Part shown: positions 37,140 to 49,859 of the stretch, piece by piece | How positions within the stretch are numbered: position 1 is the first letter of the stretch | Layout of the letters: every line of letters starts with the position of its first letter | Assembly (NCBI RefSeq): GCF_003254395.2 | Contig: NC_037650.1 | Location: 10,168,071 to 10,232,070 of the forward strand | DNA length: 64,000 nt | Source of the DNA: Apis mellifera | Taxonomy: Eukaryota; Arthropoda; Insecta; Hymenoptera; Apidae | Direction: 5' to 3' | The notes under the pieces: model-generated | The model's database searches: none | Told to the model about the DNA's origin: nothing | Seen by the model: the letters and a program-made list of their open reading frames with translations, nothing else | Program-made: the position numbers and the translations under genes

Positions 37140-37520
37140 AGAGAGAGATGTTTAAAAATTCCGTCCAACGGTCGTGTTATATTATCGTTTCTGAGGGAAC
37201 CGGAAATGGTTGGAGGACTCGTGTTACGACTAAGGTCGCGATAACACAACGGATCCTATCGAAGGAGTTGTCGCGGCGGTGCTCATTACGGGGTAGAATG
37301 GCGACTGGTAATGACAAAAAGCACATGCAGCATTATCATTGCGGAGTGTATGGCATTAAGCTGTAGGGGGCCAGGATTAGGATGTCAGCCATTACCGCGC
37401 GTCACTGACCGTTTATTCTACGCCGTGCACGGTGTGGTGACTTCCTCTAGACGCGTATGTATGCCTACATAACCGGAGGATGAGGACACTCGCGAGGTCG
37501 TGAAATCTCGTCTCGTGTGC
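37140..37520. other. GC-rich unique island between array E and AT-rich DNA
   Basis: Contains GGTAATGACAAAAAGCACAT, CCAGGATTAGGATGTCAG (Otd/Bicoid-type GGATTA) near 37,372 and ATGTATGCCTACATAACC. It is unique and free of low complexity, so it looks like a conserved non-coding element. The short frame at 37,148-37,366 has no recognised features. Confidence 0.3.
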
Positions 37521-38463
37521 GATTCACCTTTCTATATATGATAACTGGGCCATCTTCTACAATTGGACTAATGTTATTAACCCATTAAGGATCGAGTAGT
37601 GAGGTAATATTATTTTTTCTTTTTTTTTTTCATCAACGAGTAATATGAAACGAGAGAAGATGGGCAGAAATCGAAATTGAAATTTAACGATTGATATTAA
37701 AAAAAAAAGGTTAATATAAGATTGTTGGAAATGTTTTTTTCTTTTTTTAATTAATATCGTATATATTTTATTTAAAATTAAGTATTGTGTGTATTTCATT
37801 TAATGTTATCAATATAATATTCGGGAAGAAGAGGAGAATGAATTTAACAATCTTTCGATAAAAAAATGTATTGCGATGAATGTAACATTATTTTCTAGAA
37901 TCGTTTAAATTTATTCCGCCGACTCAACACCGCAATGACTAAGCGTCATAAAATATCAATAAAATCCTTAAACGATCTTCATTGGTAACTGTGAACTTGT
38001 TTTAACTTCGTTTAAAACGTGTGTATATTTAAAAAAATATTTTCCAAGTAACTCATTTTCAATTCACTTTGTCATCAGTTGCTGAAAAACTAGTTACGAT
38101 GAGATTAATGAATTAGTTATTCACCATAAATATTCACAAACTCGAAATATTCACACTGGAAACTACTGCTACAATGGCATAAAGAAATTATTCTCGATTA
38201 ATGTCTCAAAGCAAAACTGTCAAAAAAAAAAAAAATTGCTAAAAAAATCACACTGTGATTCAAAGATCTAAAGAATAATGAATAAAAAATATGCTACAAT
38301 AAACACGTTTAAAATATTGATAATTATTAAGAGAGATACTACTATACCAATTTCTCTTCGTTGTATAATCGATCGAAATATTTTTAAACATTTAGATTCC
38401 GTAGAGATTGAAACAAATAACGAAAGTTTGTATACAAAAATTTCATTTCAAGCTTACTTATTA

Positions 38464-38610
38464 AATTATATTAAGGGATCGAAGTTTGGATTAGAAGAAA
38501 CGAGATGGAGAGATAGAGAGCTTCGCCTCTGTCACCGCTGTGCGGCGCTCCATGTCATTCTATCTCCGTCTCGCTTCATCATCCCGCTTGAATTGCTCGA
38601 TATAACCAAC
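38464..38610 (-). mobile_element. Palindromic MITE-like element, copy 2
   Basis: The reverse complement contains GCGAGACGGAGATAGAATG, ACATGGAGCGCCGCACAGCG and CGAAGCTCTCTATCTCTCC. The outer parts are inverted (ATCGAAGTTTGGATTA on the left, TTGAATTGCTCGAT on the right). A chance open frame runs through it. Confidence 0.68.
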
Positions 38611-40524
38611 ATTTTTACATACATCGATTTTTACGTTTCCTCTCGTCGAATTTTATACTTTTCCAAAAATATTTCCACGAACGTATCGATATATCTTTGT
38701 GAAATCGGATATAATTTACTCGAAATGTAATCCAAATTTTATGCATATCCGTTTATTTACACGAATTAACTAATTTTAGGAAACAGAACCATTTCCATTC
38801 TTTCTTCTTTTCTCTTCTGGGCAAATTATTTTAATAAAAGATAAATACGTAGAAATTTTATATATTCATAAGATTTCGTTCGAGTAATAACCGTTGCAAA
38901 ATTGCATCAAACGATTAATATTTTAAACGAGGCGTGTAACGAGAGAAGAGATGGAAGGTAGAGAATAAAAAGATAATATAGGAGAGGAAAAAAAAAAAAG
39001 AGGAGGATCGATCGAATTGCAATTATCGATGAACCGATGGGAAAGCACCGTGAAGCTTCCTTTGAAGGCGATGTCGATTAAAAGTAACGCGGTTAAATAG
39101 CAATCTGCTGGCAAATTATGTAAGCAACGCTTGAAACTAACGCGATCACAGTCGATACGAATGCAATGAACGATTAACTTCGTATCCGGACGAATTAATA
39201 TGAACTCGGCTTAATTAATACTGTTGAGTGGAAGCGTTGCGACTCTTTCAGATAGAGACGTCTCTATTCGAAATTGGCGCGTAGAGAGATTATATCTTCG
39301 CGTTGGGAAGAGTCGGCATTTAATTCAACATTTATAGAAAATTTCGATTCATTTTGCATTCGATTTAAAAATTTGTTTATCGTTTTTTAAAATTTTTACA
39401 CGATGAATCCTATCCTCGCTTCAAGATTCGTATTTATTTATTTTTTTTTTCTATAAAATAAACTTTTGAAAATTTTATTTTTTCTAATAATCTTCCATTA
39501 TTCCAATTATTCATAACTCATCTGCAGAGAGATATTTTCTATTCTGTTCTGAAAACTGAATTTTCATTTTATCGAATGAAATACTATCTGCAACGAAAAA
39601 CAAAGCAAAAGAAGAAAAGAGGAGGAAAAATAAAAAAAAAAGGTGGGGAAGAAAAAAAAAAGGAAATAAAAAATAAACCGCCGCAGGGACCGGTGTTTAA
39701 TTATTTTCGGGCGAAGAGTACACAGCTCGCCGGGATTTAAATCGAATTTAAATAAATCGACGGCGTTGCTGTTGACAGAAGCACTCGCGGAGAGCGCAAC
39801 GAGCTCTCCCTGATTTAATTTCAAATTGATCGATTTGTTTGTGCGAGCACTTTCCGACGCAGTCGTTTCGAAAAATTCCGAGCGTTCGTCGAAAAAAATG
39901 GACATTTACACACACACACACACACAAACAAACAAACAAATCTGATACAAAGATACAAAAGAAAAAAAAAAGAAAGAAGGAGAAACGAACGAACAATAAT
40001 TTCTTCATCAACAGAGACAATAATAATAATAGATAATTTCAATTAATGTGAATAACCAGAATAATTAGACAATGAAAAAAAAAAAAATAAGACGTCATAT
40101 CGTGGAAAAATATATGGAAGAGAGAAAGAGACGGAGGAGAGAGAGAGAGAGAGAGAGGGGGCAAAAGGAGGAATAGAACGATACCAATATGGCGGACAAT
40201 TGAACGACGGTGCTTAGAGAGGCTGATGCGTTTAATGTGCTTGAAGCAAAGCAGATAGCTCGCTCTAAATTGCGCTTAAGTAACTTAAATTTAATTTAAT
40301 TTCGCATTGGTTCATTGGTGTCTCCGTTCGCGATATTTAATTCAATACGGGCGTAACATTGTATTACGGGTACTTGTGCAATGTTCGCGGAATGAACGAA
40401 GGAAAATTGGATAAAAATATAGCTGCCAGATAGAGAATATTGACGATATTGTATGTACAAGTACGATACGATTAAAAACCATTTATTTGTTTGCGTTTCA
40501 TCGATGAGATCTTCTATCTCGTGC
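38611..40524. other. AT-rich intronic sequence with simple repeats
   Basis: Contains a (CA)n run then CAAA units at about 39,908-39,940, and a GA run at 40,138-40,160. No gene is supported. Confidence 0.5.
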
Positions 40525-41790
40525 AATACTCATTTTGATCGCTGTGAAAGGATTAATTCAAAACTCGACGATATACTTTCTTTTGTCTATTTTGTCTATT
40601 TTGTCAAACAGCATCTAAGAGCTGATTTTTATTTTCATTAGTCTTGTAGTATCGAAGGTTAAATCATTTCCGTGTAAAAAAGGAAAAAGAAAATAATGGA
40701 AGAAAGAGGCCAGATTCATACAATACTCATTTTGACTAGGTTGATCACTGTGAAAGGATTAATTCAAAATTCGACGATATTTTTTTGGTCTTTGTCTAAT
40801 CTTTCTCAGCAGGAGCTGATTTTTATTTTCATTAGTCCTGTAGTATCGAAGGTTAAATCATTTTGTAAAAAAAAAAAGAAAGAAAATAATGGGAGGGAGA
40901 GGCCAGATTCGTACAATACTCATTTTGACTTGGTCAATCGCTGTGAAAGGATTAATTCAAAGCTCGATACTTTCTTGGTTTTTGTCTAATAGTGTCTAGG
41001 AGCTGATTTTTATTTTCATTACTCCTGTAGTATCGAAGATTAAATCATTTTCATGTGTAAAAAAAAAAAAAAAAGAAAGAAAATAATGAGAGAAAGAAAC
41101 CAGATTCGTACAATACTCATTTTGACTTGGTTGATTGTTGTGAAAGGATTAATTCAAAACTCGACGATACTTTCTTGGCTTTTGTCTAACTAAGCTTTAG
41201 AAATTGATTTTTATTTTCATTAGTCTTGTAATATCGAAGATTAAATCATTTTCATGTGTAAAAAAAAAAAAAAGAAAGAAAATAATGAGAGAAAGAAACC
41301 AGATTCGTACAATACTCATTTTGATTTGGTTGATTGTTGTGAAAGGATTAATTCAAAACTCGACGATACTTTCTTGGTCTTTGTCTAATAGCGTCTAGCA
41401 ACTGATTTTTATTTTCATTAGTCCTGTAGTATCGAAGGTTAAATCATTTCTGTATGTAAAAAAAAGAGAGAAAAAAAAAAATAATGAATGAAAGAGACCA
41501 GATTCAATATTCATTTTGACTTGGTCTAATAGTGTCTAATAGCGTCTAGCAACTGATCTTTATTTTCATTAGTCCTGTAGTATCGAAGGTTAAATCATTT
41601 CCATGTGTAAAAAAAAAAAAAAGAAAGAAAATAATGGGAAAGGATTAATTCAAAACTCGAAGATACTTTCTTGGTCTTTGTCTAGGAGCTGATTTTTATT
41701 TTCATTAGTCCTGTAGTCCGGATCGGTAGTATCGAGAGTTAAATCATTTCCGTGTGTAGAAAAAAAAGGAAATAATGGGAGAAAGGGGCC
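40525..41790. repeat. Tandem array F: 7 units of about 145-200 bp
   Basis: GATTTTTATTTTCATTAGTC recurs near 40,624, 40,817, 41,003, 41,205, 41,405, 41,549 (GATCTTT variant) and 41,694. It is followed by TAGTATCGAAGGTTAAATCA, an A-rich/GAAAGAAAATAATG block and CAGATTCGTACAATACTCAT. The last two units carry internal deletions, and the final one runs into GC-rich sequence. Confidence 0.92.
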
Positions 41791-41799
41791 AGATTCGAA

Positions 41800-43060
41800 A
41801 CGACCGAATGAAAATTGCGGTGCTTTAATCCCTTTGTGACTGGGAAAAAAAAGGGGGAGGATGGGCGGGTCCTTTTTTTCCTCGCGCACGCAGGTTAATA
41901 CGGTTTGCAAATCCACGGTTTCGGGCCACCACGCGTTGCGCGCGACAGCCACGGCCCGGTGAATAAATAAATCATCGCAACATCCCCCCCTCCCCCCGAT
42001 CCCGAGGATTGATGCTGCATATTATCCGTCGTCGTCGAATTCGTTGCTCGGCTGACGCCGGCAATTATTCATGGCCGCGTGGCGCCACCGCGATTAACAG
42101 TCAATTTCGAGGCGAGACCTCCGCCGAGTCGAAAGTCTTAGGACTCGCTCGAACGAAGCTCGGCCTCGAAGGCCACTCGAACTCCATCCGAGAATTGTGC
42201 GTTGAATTACAACGTTCAATATTCAATACTCCTCCTCCGTGCTTCCTCCTTCGATATCCGATATATGCGCGACGTGAAAGTTTACGTTTATATTACGAGT
42301 ATCCACGATTCACGAAAACTTATCCAACGTTTCCTCCTCGTTTCTTCTTTTTTTTCTCGTTGAAGCAAAGTACGGAAAGAGAGAGAGAGAGAAAGAGAGG
42401 AGAGGTTAAGGCAGTCGCGTTTATACGGTGAGATGCACACACGTGGCGGAGGGGGGTGTGTAGGAGGGCGCAGACACGCCCCTGCCTCGAAAAGGTGCAC
42501 GCGTAGGGGGTGATCCTCCGTGAAAACGGAGGGAAAAAGTGGAAAGAGTGGATCGAGAGCGTTCCTCCTTCTTTTATATCTATAAGTAAGAGACTGGCTA
42601 CCCTTGAGACTCTCCTCTCTCTCTCTCTCTATCTATCTATCCATCCCCCCCACCACCACCCTCTTTCCAACCGCCTCCCTTCCCTACCAGGCGCAGAGGA
42701 GGCTGCTGCTGTTTTACGCTTTTCGACTTTTTCAAGATTTATCCCTGCCGCTTCCTCGCTAAATCGCTTTCCGGGCGAAATTTACGGTCGGGCAATAATA
42801 CATTGGAGTGTGGGAGGGGTGGTGGGTGGAGGAAGGGCGGGTGGAGAAGGGGAGAGCGTCTAAGGGAACGGTGGGCGCATCATTCCCGGCACGTTCGAAG
42901 CCTTCTTTCCTCCTCCTCCTCCTCTTCTCCACCTGACTGACTGCCTCCTCTCCCAACTCCTCCGCTTTCTTTACGACCGCCATCCCCTCATCGTCTCGTG
43001 CACTGGATCGTTTCTTTCACTCGTTGTTGTCGTTTTCTTTTTTTTTTATGGGACCTTGGA
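41800..43060. other. GC-rich region with CT/GA dinucleotide tracts
   Basis: The left part (41,870-42,180) is unique GC-rich DNA. The right part carries a GA run (42,380-42,400), a CT run (42,613-42,632) with CTAT repeats, C-rich and TCC tracts. Open frames on both strands are compositional. It may act as a GAGA-bound intronic element. Confidence 0.3.
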
Positions 43061-44107
43061 ACGCGTTGATAGGTATAAGGAGGTAAAAAGATTACTGGTG
43101 ATGAACTTTTGATCTCTTCTGGTGATTGTAAGATGGAGGGGAAGAAAGGTTTGATGTTGTTTGTAAATGTTTTTATTGGGAGAAAGTGAAGAGATCGAGT
43201 AATTAATGAAGGGATAGGAGGATGGAAAGAAATATATTATATCATAGATGCATCTAGAAATGGTTCATCGACAGATGAACAGAGTCCAGTCAAGATTCGA
43301 CGATTGTGTAACGAGGGTGGGCTTGGTGGTGGTGGAAATTTGGCTTATTCCCCTCCATGGCTCATTATGCTACGTTTACAAGCTATCCCCACCTCGTGGC
43401 ATCCGTTGACTGAGTTCACTTCGCTTCATAGAGCTTGCATATATCTTCGAAATAGGTCACCGGCGAATGTTTGGCGATCTCAATGACGAATGACGATGAA
43501 AAGATGCATGTATCTTGATATCCTCCTTTTAAATTAATCGATTCGAAAGTACATATTCTTTTCTTGAATGAAAGGGTATGTAATTTTTACGGAAGGAAAA
43601 TGATAAAAACTTTCAATCGATTCGATCGAACTATTTTTTTATTCCTAGGTTAATGGATAAAAATTTACAATAATTTTTGGCACGTTAAAATTTTCCGCAC
43701 GAAAATCTTTTCGCCAAATACGAAGAGCAACCCCTTTCGGAATTCAGAGTATCGGCGAAAAATCACGGGGAAGATTTTCTTTATGCATTATTCACCCGAG
43801 TGTTCGACGAGCAAGGGTGCAAAAGGACGATAAATTATATAAATGATGTCCCGACGTGAAAATTCGAGGACCAAGCGGGCCACTGGTCACTTGTCAGCAC
43901 GTGACCAACGAATTTCCAGCCGGGATTTCCCGGCAAAATGGATTTATCGGAGACATCGAGGCGGAGGGGTGGCAGGAAAAAATGGAATTTGAAGTACAGA
44001 AGGGGAGAGGACAGTCGAAATAGAATGATATCGGTTATCGATATCAAGTGAAATTTTATTAGCAATTGGAAATGTTCGTATTTTTATCCTTATTTGTTGT
44101 TGCATCG

Positions 44108-46030
44108 TCTATCGTCAGATAATATAGAACAATTCGTGGATAATTATCAACTTTTTACTCCAAGTAAACAGTTTATGAAAATTCTTAACCTTCTTTCTTT
44201 GACTATTCGCTTGCTTAAAAGTATTAACAACGTCAGATTTATCAACCGGTTCAATTTTTCTCCAGGATGATCTGTCGTGTTCTTCATACAAAAAATGAAA
44301 GTAACGTGTAAAGTCAGAAAAAAGCGTCCACTTCGAAATTCCCATCGATAAAATAGTGTTACATTATCTATCGTCAATATAGAACAATTCGTGGATAATT
44401 ATCAACTTTTTTCTTCAAATAAACAGTTTATCCATCGAAAATTCTTAACCTTCTTCCTTTAATCATTCCTTTGGCCATCAACTCGCTATTAAAAGTATTA
44501 ACAACATCAGAGTTATCAACCCGTTCAATTTCTCTCCAATGATGATGATCCAATTATCGTGTCCTTCATACAAAAAGTGAAAGTAACGTGTAAAGTCAGA
44601 AAAAAGCGTCCACCTCGAAATTCCCATCGATAAAATATTGTTACATTGTCTATCGTCAGAAAATATAGAATAATTTGTGGATAATTATCAATCTTTTACT
44701 CCAAGTAAACAATTTATGAAAATTCTTAACCTTCTTTCTTTGACTATTCACTTGCTTAAAAGTATTAACAACATCAGTTATCTATCGGTTCAATTTCTCT
44801 CCAATGATGATGATCCAATCATCCTTGGATCATGTCCTTCGTACAAAAAGTCAAAGTGACGTGTAAAGTCGGAAAATAGCGTCCACCTCGAAATTCCCAT
44901 CGATAAAATATTGTTACATTGTCTATCGTCAGAAAATATAAAACAATTCGTGGATAATTATCAACTTTTTTCTTCAAATAAACAGTTTATCCATCGAAAA
45001 TTCTTAACCTTCTTCCTTTGACCATTTCTTTGACCATCAACTCACTATTAAAAGTATTAACAACATCAGAATTATTAACCGGTTCATTTTCTCTTCAATG
45101 ATGATGATTCAATTATTGTGTCCTTCGTACAAAAAGTCAAAGTGCAAAGTCGGAAAAATGCGTCCAACTCGAAATTTCCACCGATAAAATATTGTTATAT
45201 TGCCTATCATCAGAAAATATAGAATAATTCGTGGATAATTATCAACTTTTTACTCCAAGTAAATATTTATCCGAAAATTCTTAACCTTTTTCTACTATTT
45301 ATCATTTACTAATCGCTATTAAAAGTATTAACAACGTCAGAGTTATCAACCGGTTCAATTTCTCTCCAATGATGATGATCTATTCATCCTTGGATCATGT
45401 TCTTCGTACAAAAAGGTCAAAGTGACGTGCAAAGTCAGAAAAACGTGTCCAATTCGAAATTCCCACCGATAAAATATTGTTACATTGTCTATTGTCAGAA
45501 AATATAGAACAATTCGTGGATAATTATCAACTTTTTTCTTCAAATAAACAGTTTATCCATCGAAAATTCTTAACCTTCTTCCTTTGACCATTTCTTTGAC
45601 CATCAACTCGCTATTAAAAGTATTAACAACATCAGAATTATTAACTGTTCATTTTCTCTTCAATGATGATGATTCAATCATCGTGTCCTTCGTACAAAAA
45701 GTCAAAATGCAAAGTCGGAAAAACGCGTCCAACTTGAAATTCCCACCGATTAAATGTTGTTACATTGTCTATCGTCAGAAAATATAGAACAATTCGTGGA
45801 TTTGTCATGGAAATTATCAACTTTTTATTCCAAATAAATATTTATCCATCGAAAATTCTTAATTTTCTTTCTATCATTCACCATCAACTCGATATTAACG
45901 TCAAAATTATCAACCGGTTCAATTTCTCTCCAACGATGATGATCCAATCATCCTTGGATCATGTCCTTCGTACAAAAAGTCAAAGTGCAAAGTCGGAAAA
46001 ACGCGTCCAACTCGAAATTCCCACCGATCA
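44108..46030. repeat. Tandem array G: 7 units of about 257-285 bp
   Basis: The phrase CTATCGTCAGAAAATATAGA followed by ACAATTCGTGGATAATTATC recurs about every 277 bp (near 44,110, 44,367, 44,648, 44,922, 45,207, 45,484 and 45,765). Each unit ends with AGCGTCCAACTCGAAATTCC and CACCGATAAAATATTGTTAC. Units alternate between a form with ACTCCAAGTAAACAG and a form with CTTCAAATAAACAGTTTATC, which suggests a dimeric higher-order unit of about 550 bp. The last copy flows into the GC-rich island at 46,030. Confidence 0.93.
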
Positions 46031-46626
46031 AATCGAGGCAAACGATAAGGGTTGCCGGGGAGTATTGGTTACCTCTACAAAGATTGGTTGATCTAGGAGG
46101 GGGGCGCGACATATTGGACGAAATTGGCGCATATCAAACGGAGGGAAGCAATTGGAATATAGCGGGTTCCAGAGATCCCGGTCCCTGCCTCGTGCTTGGT
46201 TTCGTTGGAAATGGTGCCCTCGGGGCGAAACCGGGAACCGAAACCCTCGACTGCGCATCATCCCCTATACACTACCCCTCGCACCCTCCGGCTCCGCCAC
46301 CACTCGATCCCGCCAACTTCCAACAATCCTCCGTCCTCCTCCTCCTCCTCCTCCTCTCTTTCCTCCCTTCGTCGCCTTCCTCCATTTCCAAACCCTCCCC
46401 CCAGCCGCGATATTATATCGCCGGCAAGAGCCTATCTACTTGCAGAGGAGTCCAAGTTTCACTCTCTCTCTCTCTCTCTCTTTCTCTCTGCCCGTCTTGG
46501 AAACGAAGTTCAAATTAGATACAGCCAACAATGGTGCACCGATGGGTAAATACGACAGCGTAATTTCGTATTCCCTTTGCCGTAATCGGCTGAGACGTAG
46601 GATTTACCGACCGAGGTGGATAATGG
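46030..46626. other. GC-rich island between arrays G and H
   Basis: Both array borders merge into it: the last G unit on the left and a founder-like H unit on the right. It contains a (TCC)n run (46,330-46,360) and a (CT)n run (46,460-46,490). The open frames of 117-185 codons here are Pro/Ser-rich by-products of C-rich simple sequence. Confidence 0.35.
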
Positions 46627-47930
46627 ATTTGGAAGAATGGGTTTAGATTGACCGAACATACCTAAAATTTAAGAACAATAGTTCTACCGATTTGAACTGT
46701 TTGAAGAATTTCCGTCTAAATTCTAATCCAATATTTGCCAAGGGGGAAATATTGTTGGGTTTAGATTAATAATGCTGGTGCCAATTGTATGTTTCCTCCA
46801 ATTAAATTTTAATTCTAACACAAGTTTGCCAATTGGAAGAATGGGTTTAGATTAACTGTACGGTAGTCTAAAGAGATACTTTGGCTAATTCGAAAGATTT
46901 TCCGCCAAAGTCTAGTCCAATATTTGCTAAGTGAGAAAATGACTCTAGATTAATTAGTGTTTGTGTTAATTGTATTTTCCTCTGATTAAATTCTAATTCT
47001 AACGTTTGCTAATTGGAAGAAGAAGTTTAGATTGATTGTCTAAAAAAACAACTTTAGCTAAATCGAAAGATTTTCTGCCAAAGTCTAGTCCAATGTTTGA
47101 AAATGTTTGGAAGAGTAAATTTAGATTAACAATACTTATGCTAATTATATTTTCTTCCAATAAAATTCTAATTCTAACATTTGCCAATTGGAAGAATAAG
47201 TTTAGATTGACTGTACATGTCTAAAAAAACAACTTTAGCTAAATCGAAAGATTTTCTGCCAAAGTCTAGTTCAATGTTTGCAAATGTTTGGAAGAATAAG
47301 TTTAGATTGACTGTGTCTAAAAAAATAACTTTAGTTAAATCGAAAAATTTTCTGCCAAAGTCTAATCCAATGTTTGCAAATGTTTGGAAGAGTAAATTTA
47401 GATTAACAATATTTCTACTAATTGCATTTTCTTCCAATTAAATTTTAATTCTAACATTTGCCAATTGGAAGAATAAGTTTAGATTGACTAAATATCTTTA
47501 AAATTTAGAATACTTTAGTTAACTTGAAAGATTTTCTGCCAAATTCCAATGTTTGCTAAGTGGAAGAATAATTTTAGATTAACAATACTTGTGCTAATTG
47601 TATTTTTTCCCAATTAAATTTTAATTTTAACGTTTGCCAATTAGAAGAATAAGTTTATATTGATTGAGTATCTCTAAAATTTAGAAACGATACTTTACAC
47701 TTAGCTAACTTGAAAGATTTTGTGTCAAATTTCAATGTTTGCTAAGTGGAAGAGTAATTTTAGATTAACAACAGTTCTGCTAATTATATTTTCTTCCAAT
47801 TAAATTTTAATTCTAACGTTTGCCAATTGGAAGAATAAGTTTAGATTGACTATACATCTCTAAAAAAAAAAACAACTTTAACTAACTCGAAAGATTTTCC
47901 AAATTCTAATCCAATGTTTGCTGAATGATT
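46627..47930. repeat. Tandem array H: about 7-8 units of about 175-190 bp
   Basis: TTGCCAATTGGAAGAATAAG recurs near 46,826, 47,006, 47,181, 47,460, 47,634 and 47,819, with a founder-like GGAAGAATGGGTTTAGATTG at 46,630. A shortened extra unit of about 100 bp is inserted near 47,190-47,290. Shared landmarks include GATTTTCTGCCAAAGTCTAG and TTAGATTAACAATA. The open frames here on both strands are produced by the repeat and are not genes. Confidence 0.9.
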
Positions 47931-48059
47931 CCATTTGATTAACATTCTTAAAATTTAATTACTCACATATAATAACAACCAATTTAACGATTTCCCTCTC
48001 GATTAAATTCTAACCTCAACAATTTTCCGATCGGAAGAATGAATTTAATTCGATCGAAC

Positions 48060-48720
48060 GTTCCCAAAATCGAAGAACGTTGCTTCAACCGACTCGACCA
48101 AAAAAAGAAAAAAAAAAAAGGAGAAATTCCGTGCCAAATTCCACTCGAAATCCGTTAACAAGAATCCTATCAAACCACGCCACCCCGATATCGCCGATCA
48201 TCCCCGAAAATCCAGCGAAACCCTTGTCTCTTCCCGGCCTTAAAACAAAGACGGCCGGTTGGCTCGAGGCGGTAGCTAGGCTCGTAGCTTCCTCCGCGCC
48301 GCGACTATGTAACGGGAGAATCAATACGATCCTCCTGCTCGTTCGGTGCGCCAATTGAGCTCGTTGAATCTGTGCCCCGAGCCACGCGGTTACGTATGCC
48401 CGATTCCTCTCGCTCGCACAGACGAGCGTCAACACACGCAAACGCGTTCCTCCACGCACACTTCGGTGTCCGGGCAGCAGCAAGATAGATAGATAGATAG
48501 ATAGAGGGACGTGTATAGAGACGCGGTTCACGAGGATTTTCACGCAGCCGTACGCACACACGCGTATACACTCGACGATCCACTTGCGATCGATGAACGC
48601 GGCGGAGACGCAAGGAGAGACGTAAGCGTACCGCAGCCACCAAACAAACTCATCCGTGTAATTGGCAAATTGACAGATTAATTCAATCACGGCCAATGCT
48701 TCTTCGTCTCTCGTTCTCTC
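48060..48720. other. GC-rich island with long minus-strand open frame
   Basis: The longest open frame in the window (203 codons, minus strand, 48,085-48,696) lies here but has no ATG near its start. It shows no motif and crosses an AGATAGATAGAT microsatellite at 48,485-48,504, so I do not call it a gene. The island is rich in ACACACGC-type alternating sequence. Confidence 0.3.
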
Positions 48721-49119
48721 GTTCAGGTTCCCCGTTTAATGTGTATCGATGAAGAGGACGCTTCTTGTTAGACCCCATGGTTTCATGAGTGTACCACCAC
48801 TCAACAGTGGTGGTTATATTGTTGGAATGTTGCAGTTGGATAGTTGAATAATTGAAGTGTTAAGAGAATAGTTAATTATAGTAATATTATAGTATTGTTT
48901 CGAATAGAGAAAGATATCATATTTGTTATTATTACTTTTTCTCTCGTTGTATCATTAAATAAGAAACAAATCAAGTTGGAAAGATAAAGATGGAGATCTG
49001 TGCGATACTAGCGCCGCGTGACCATTAACTACTGTTACCTTAATATATACGTATATTTGCTTACTTTATTCGCAAATTTAAAATTAAAATCGTCGCTCGT
49101 ATTATCGTACAATCGTTTC

Positions 49120-49650
49120 GCACGTTACTTTCCAACGATCGCCGCGATAATCCGAGGCGTCGACCCTCGGAGAGCGGTGCGCGACAGCCAGGATAAATCA
49201 AATGTAAATGGATAAGCGGGAAATAAACCGAAAACCACCGGGTGGCCGGGTCGAATCGAAAGGGAAAAAGCAGAACGACCGACTGCGATCGTAGCCATTC
49301 TCCGTCCTCGTTCTTTTACACGTGAAAAAGAGAGAAAGAGAGAGAGAGAAAGAATAAAAAAAGAGAGAGCGAAAAAAAGATGAACGCAACGACAGGAAGT
49401 GCGAAGTGAAAAAAAAAAAAATAAAAATAAACAGCGACAAAGGAAGGAGAAAGAGAGATAAGTCGAGTGGAATAGGATAGGTGGAGGGATGAAGCGAAGG
49501 GATGAAAACGAGAGCAGGGGGTGAAGAGGAAGTAGTATAGATGCCCGGTCGAGTGTGCACACATCGGGTAGGGCGTGTGCAATGCGGTGGAATCGAGTGG
49601 AGGCAAAAGTCAAATGGAGTTCGGTGATGGTGTGAAGAGACAAGAGGAAG
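49120..49650. other. GC-elevated, purine-rich tract
   Basis: GATCGCCGCGATAATCCGAG near 49,137 is unique. It is followed by GA-rich and A-rich sequence (GA run at about 49,330-49,350) and a G-rich stretch to 49,640. The minus-strand frames are Phe/Leu/Ser-rich products of CT composition. Confidence 0.3.
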
Positions 49651-49859
49651 ACGAGTGATGTTGAATCAAGTGTTTATTACCCTCTGCTTTGATTCTCCCT
49701 TCGAGCTTATTTCATTTATTTCTATCTCTCTCTCTCTTTCTCTCTCCTTTTTTAGTTTTCTTTCATCGTTTATAGAATTACAAACGATAGGATAAATAAA
49801 CTTTAACGTTGAAAAAAATTATTCGAGTTAATTTTTCTATGAAAATTTTAATAAATCTC

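Noticed and set aside
46152..46646. Several 117-185 codon frames in the 46-kb island
   Set aside because: They are Pro/Ser/Leu-rich products of TCC and CT simple sequence, overlapping one another in different frames, without splice support.
47036..47441. Repetitive peptides such as SKKTTLAKSKDFLPKS
   Set aside because: They are translations of tandem array H, present on both strands and disrupted between units, so not a repeat protein gene.
48085..48696. 203-codon open frame on the minus strand, the longest in the window
   Set aside because: No ATG near its start, no domain or motif, composition changes along its length, and it crosses a GATA microsatellite. It is best explained by GC-rich composition with few stop codons.
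49125..49643. 172-codon Phe/Leu/Ser-rich minus-strand frame
   Set aside because: Created by GA/A-rich plus-strand sequence. The hydrophobic runs follow composition and there is no start or splice context.
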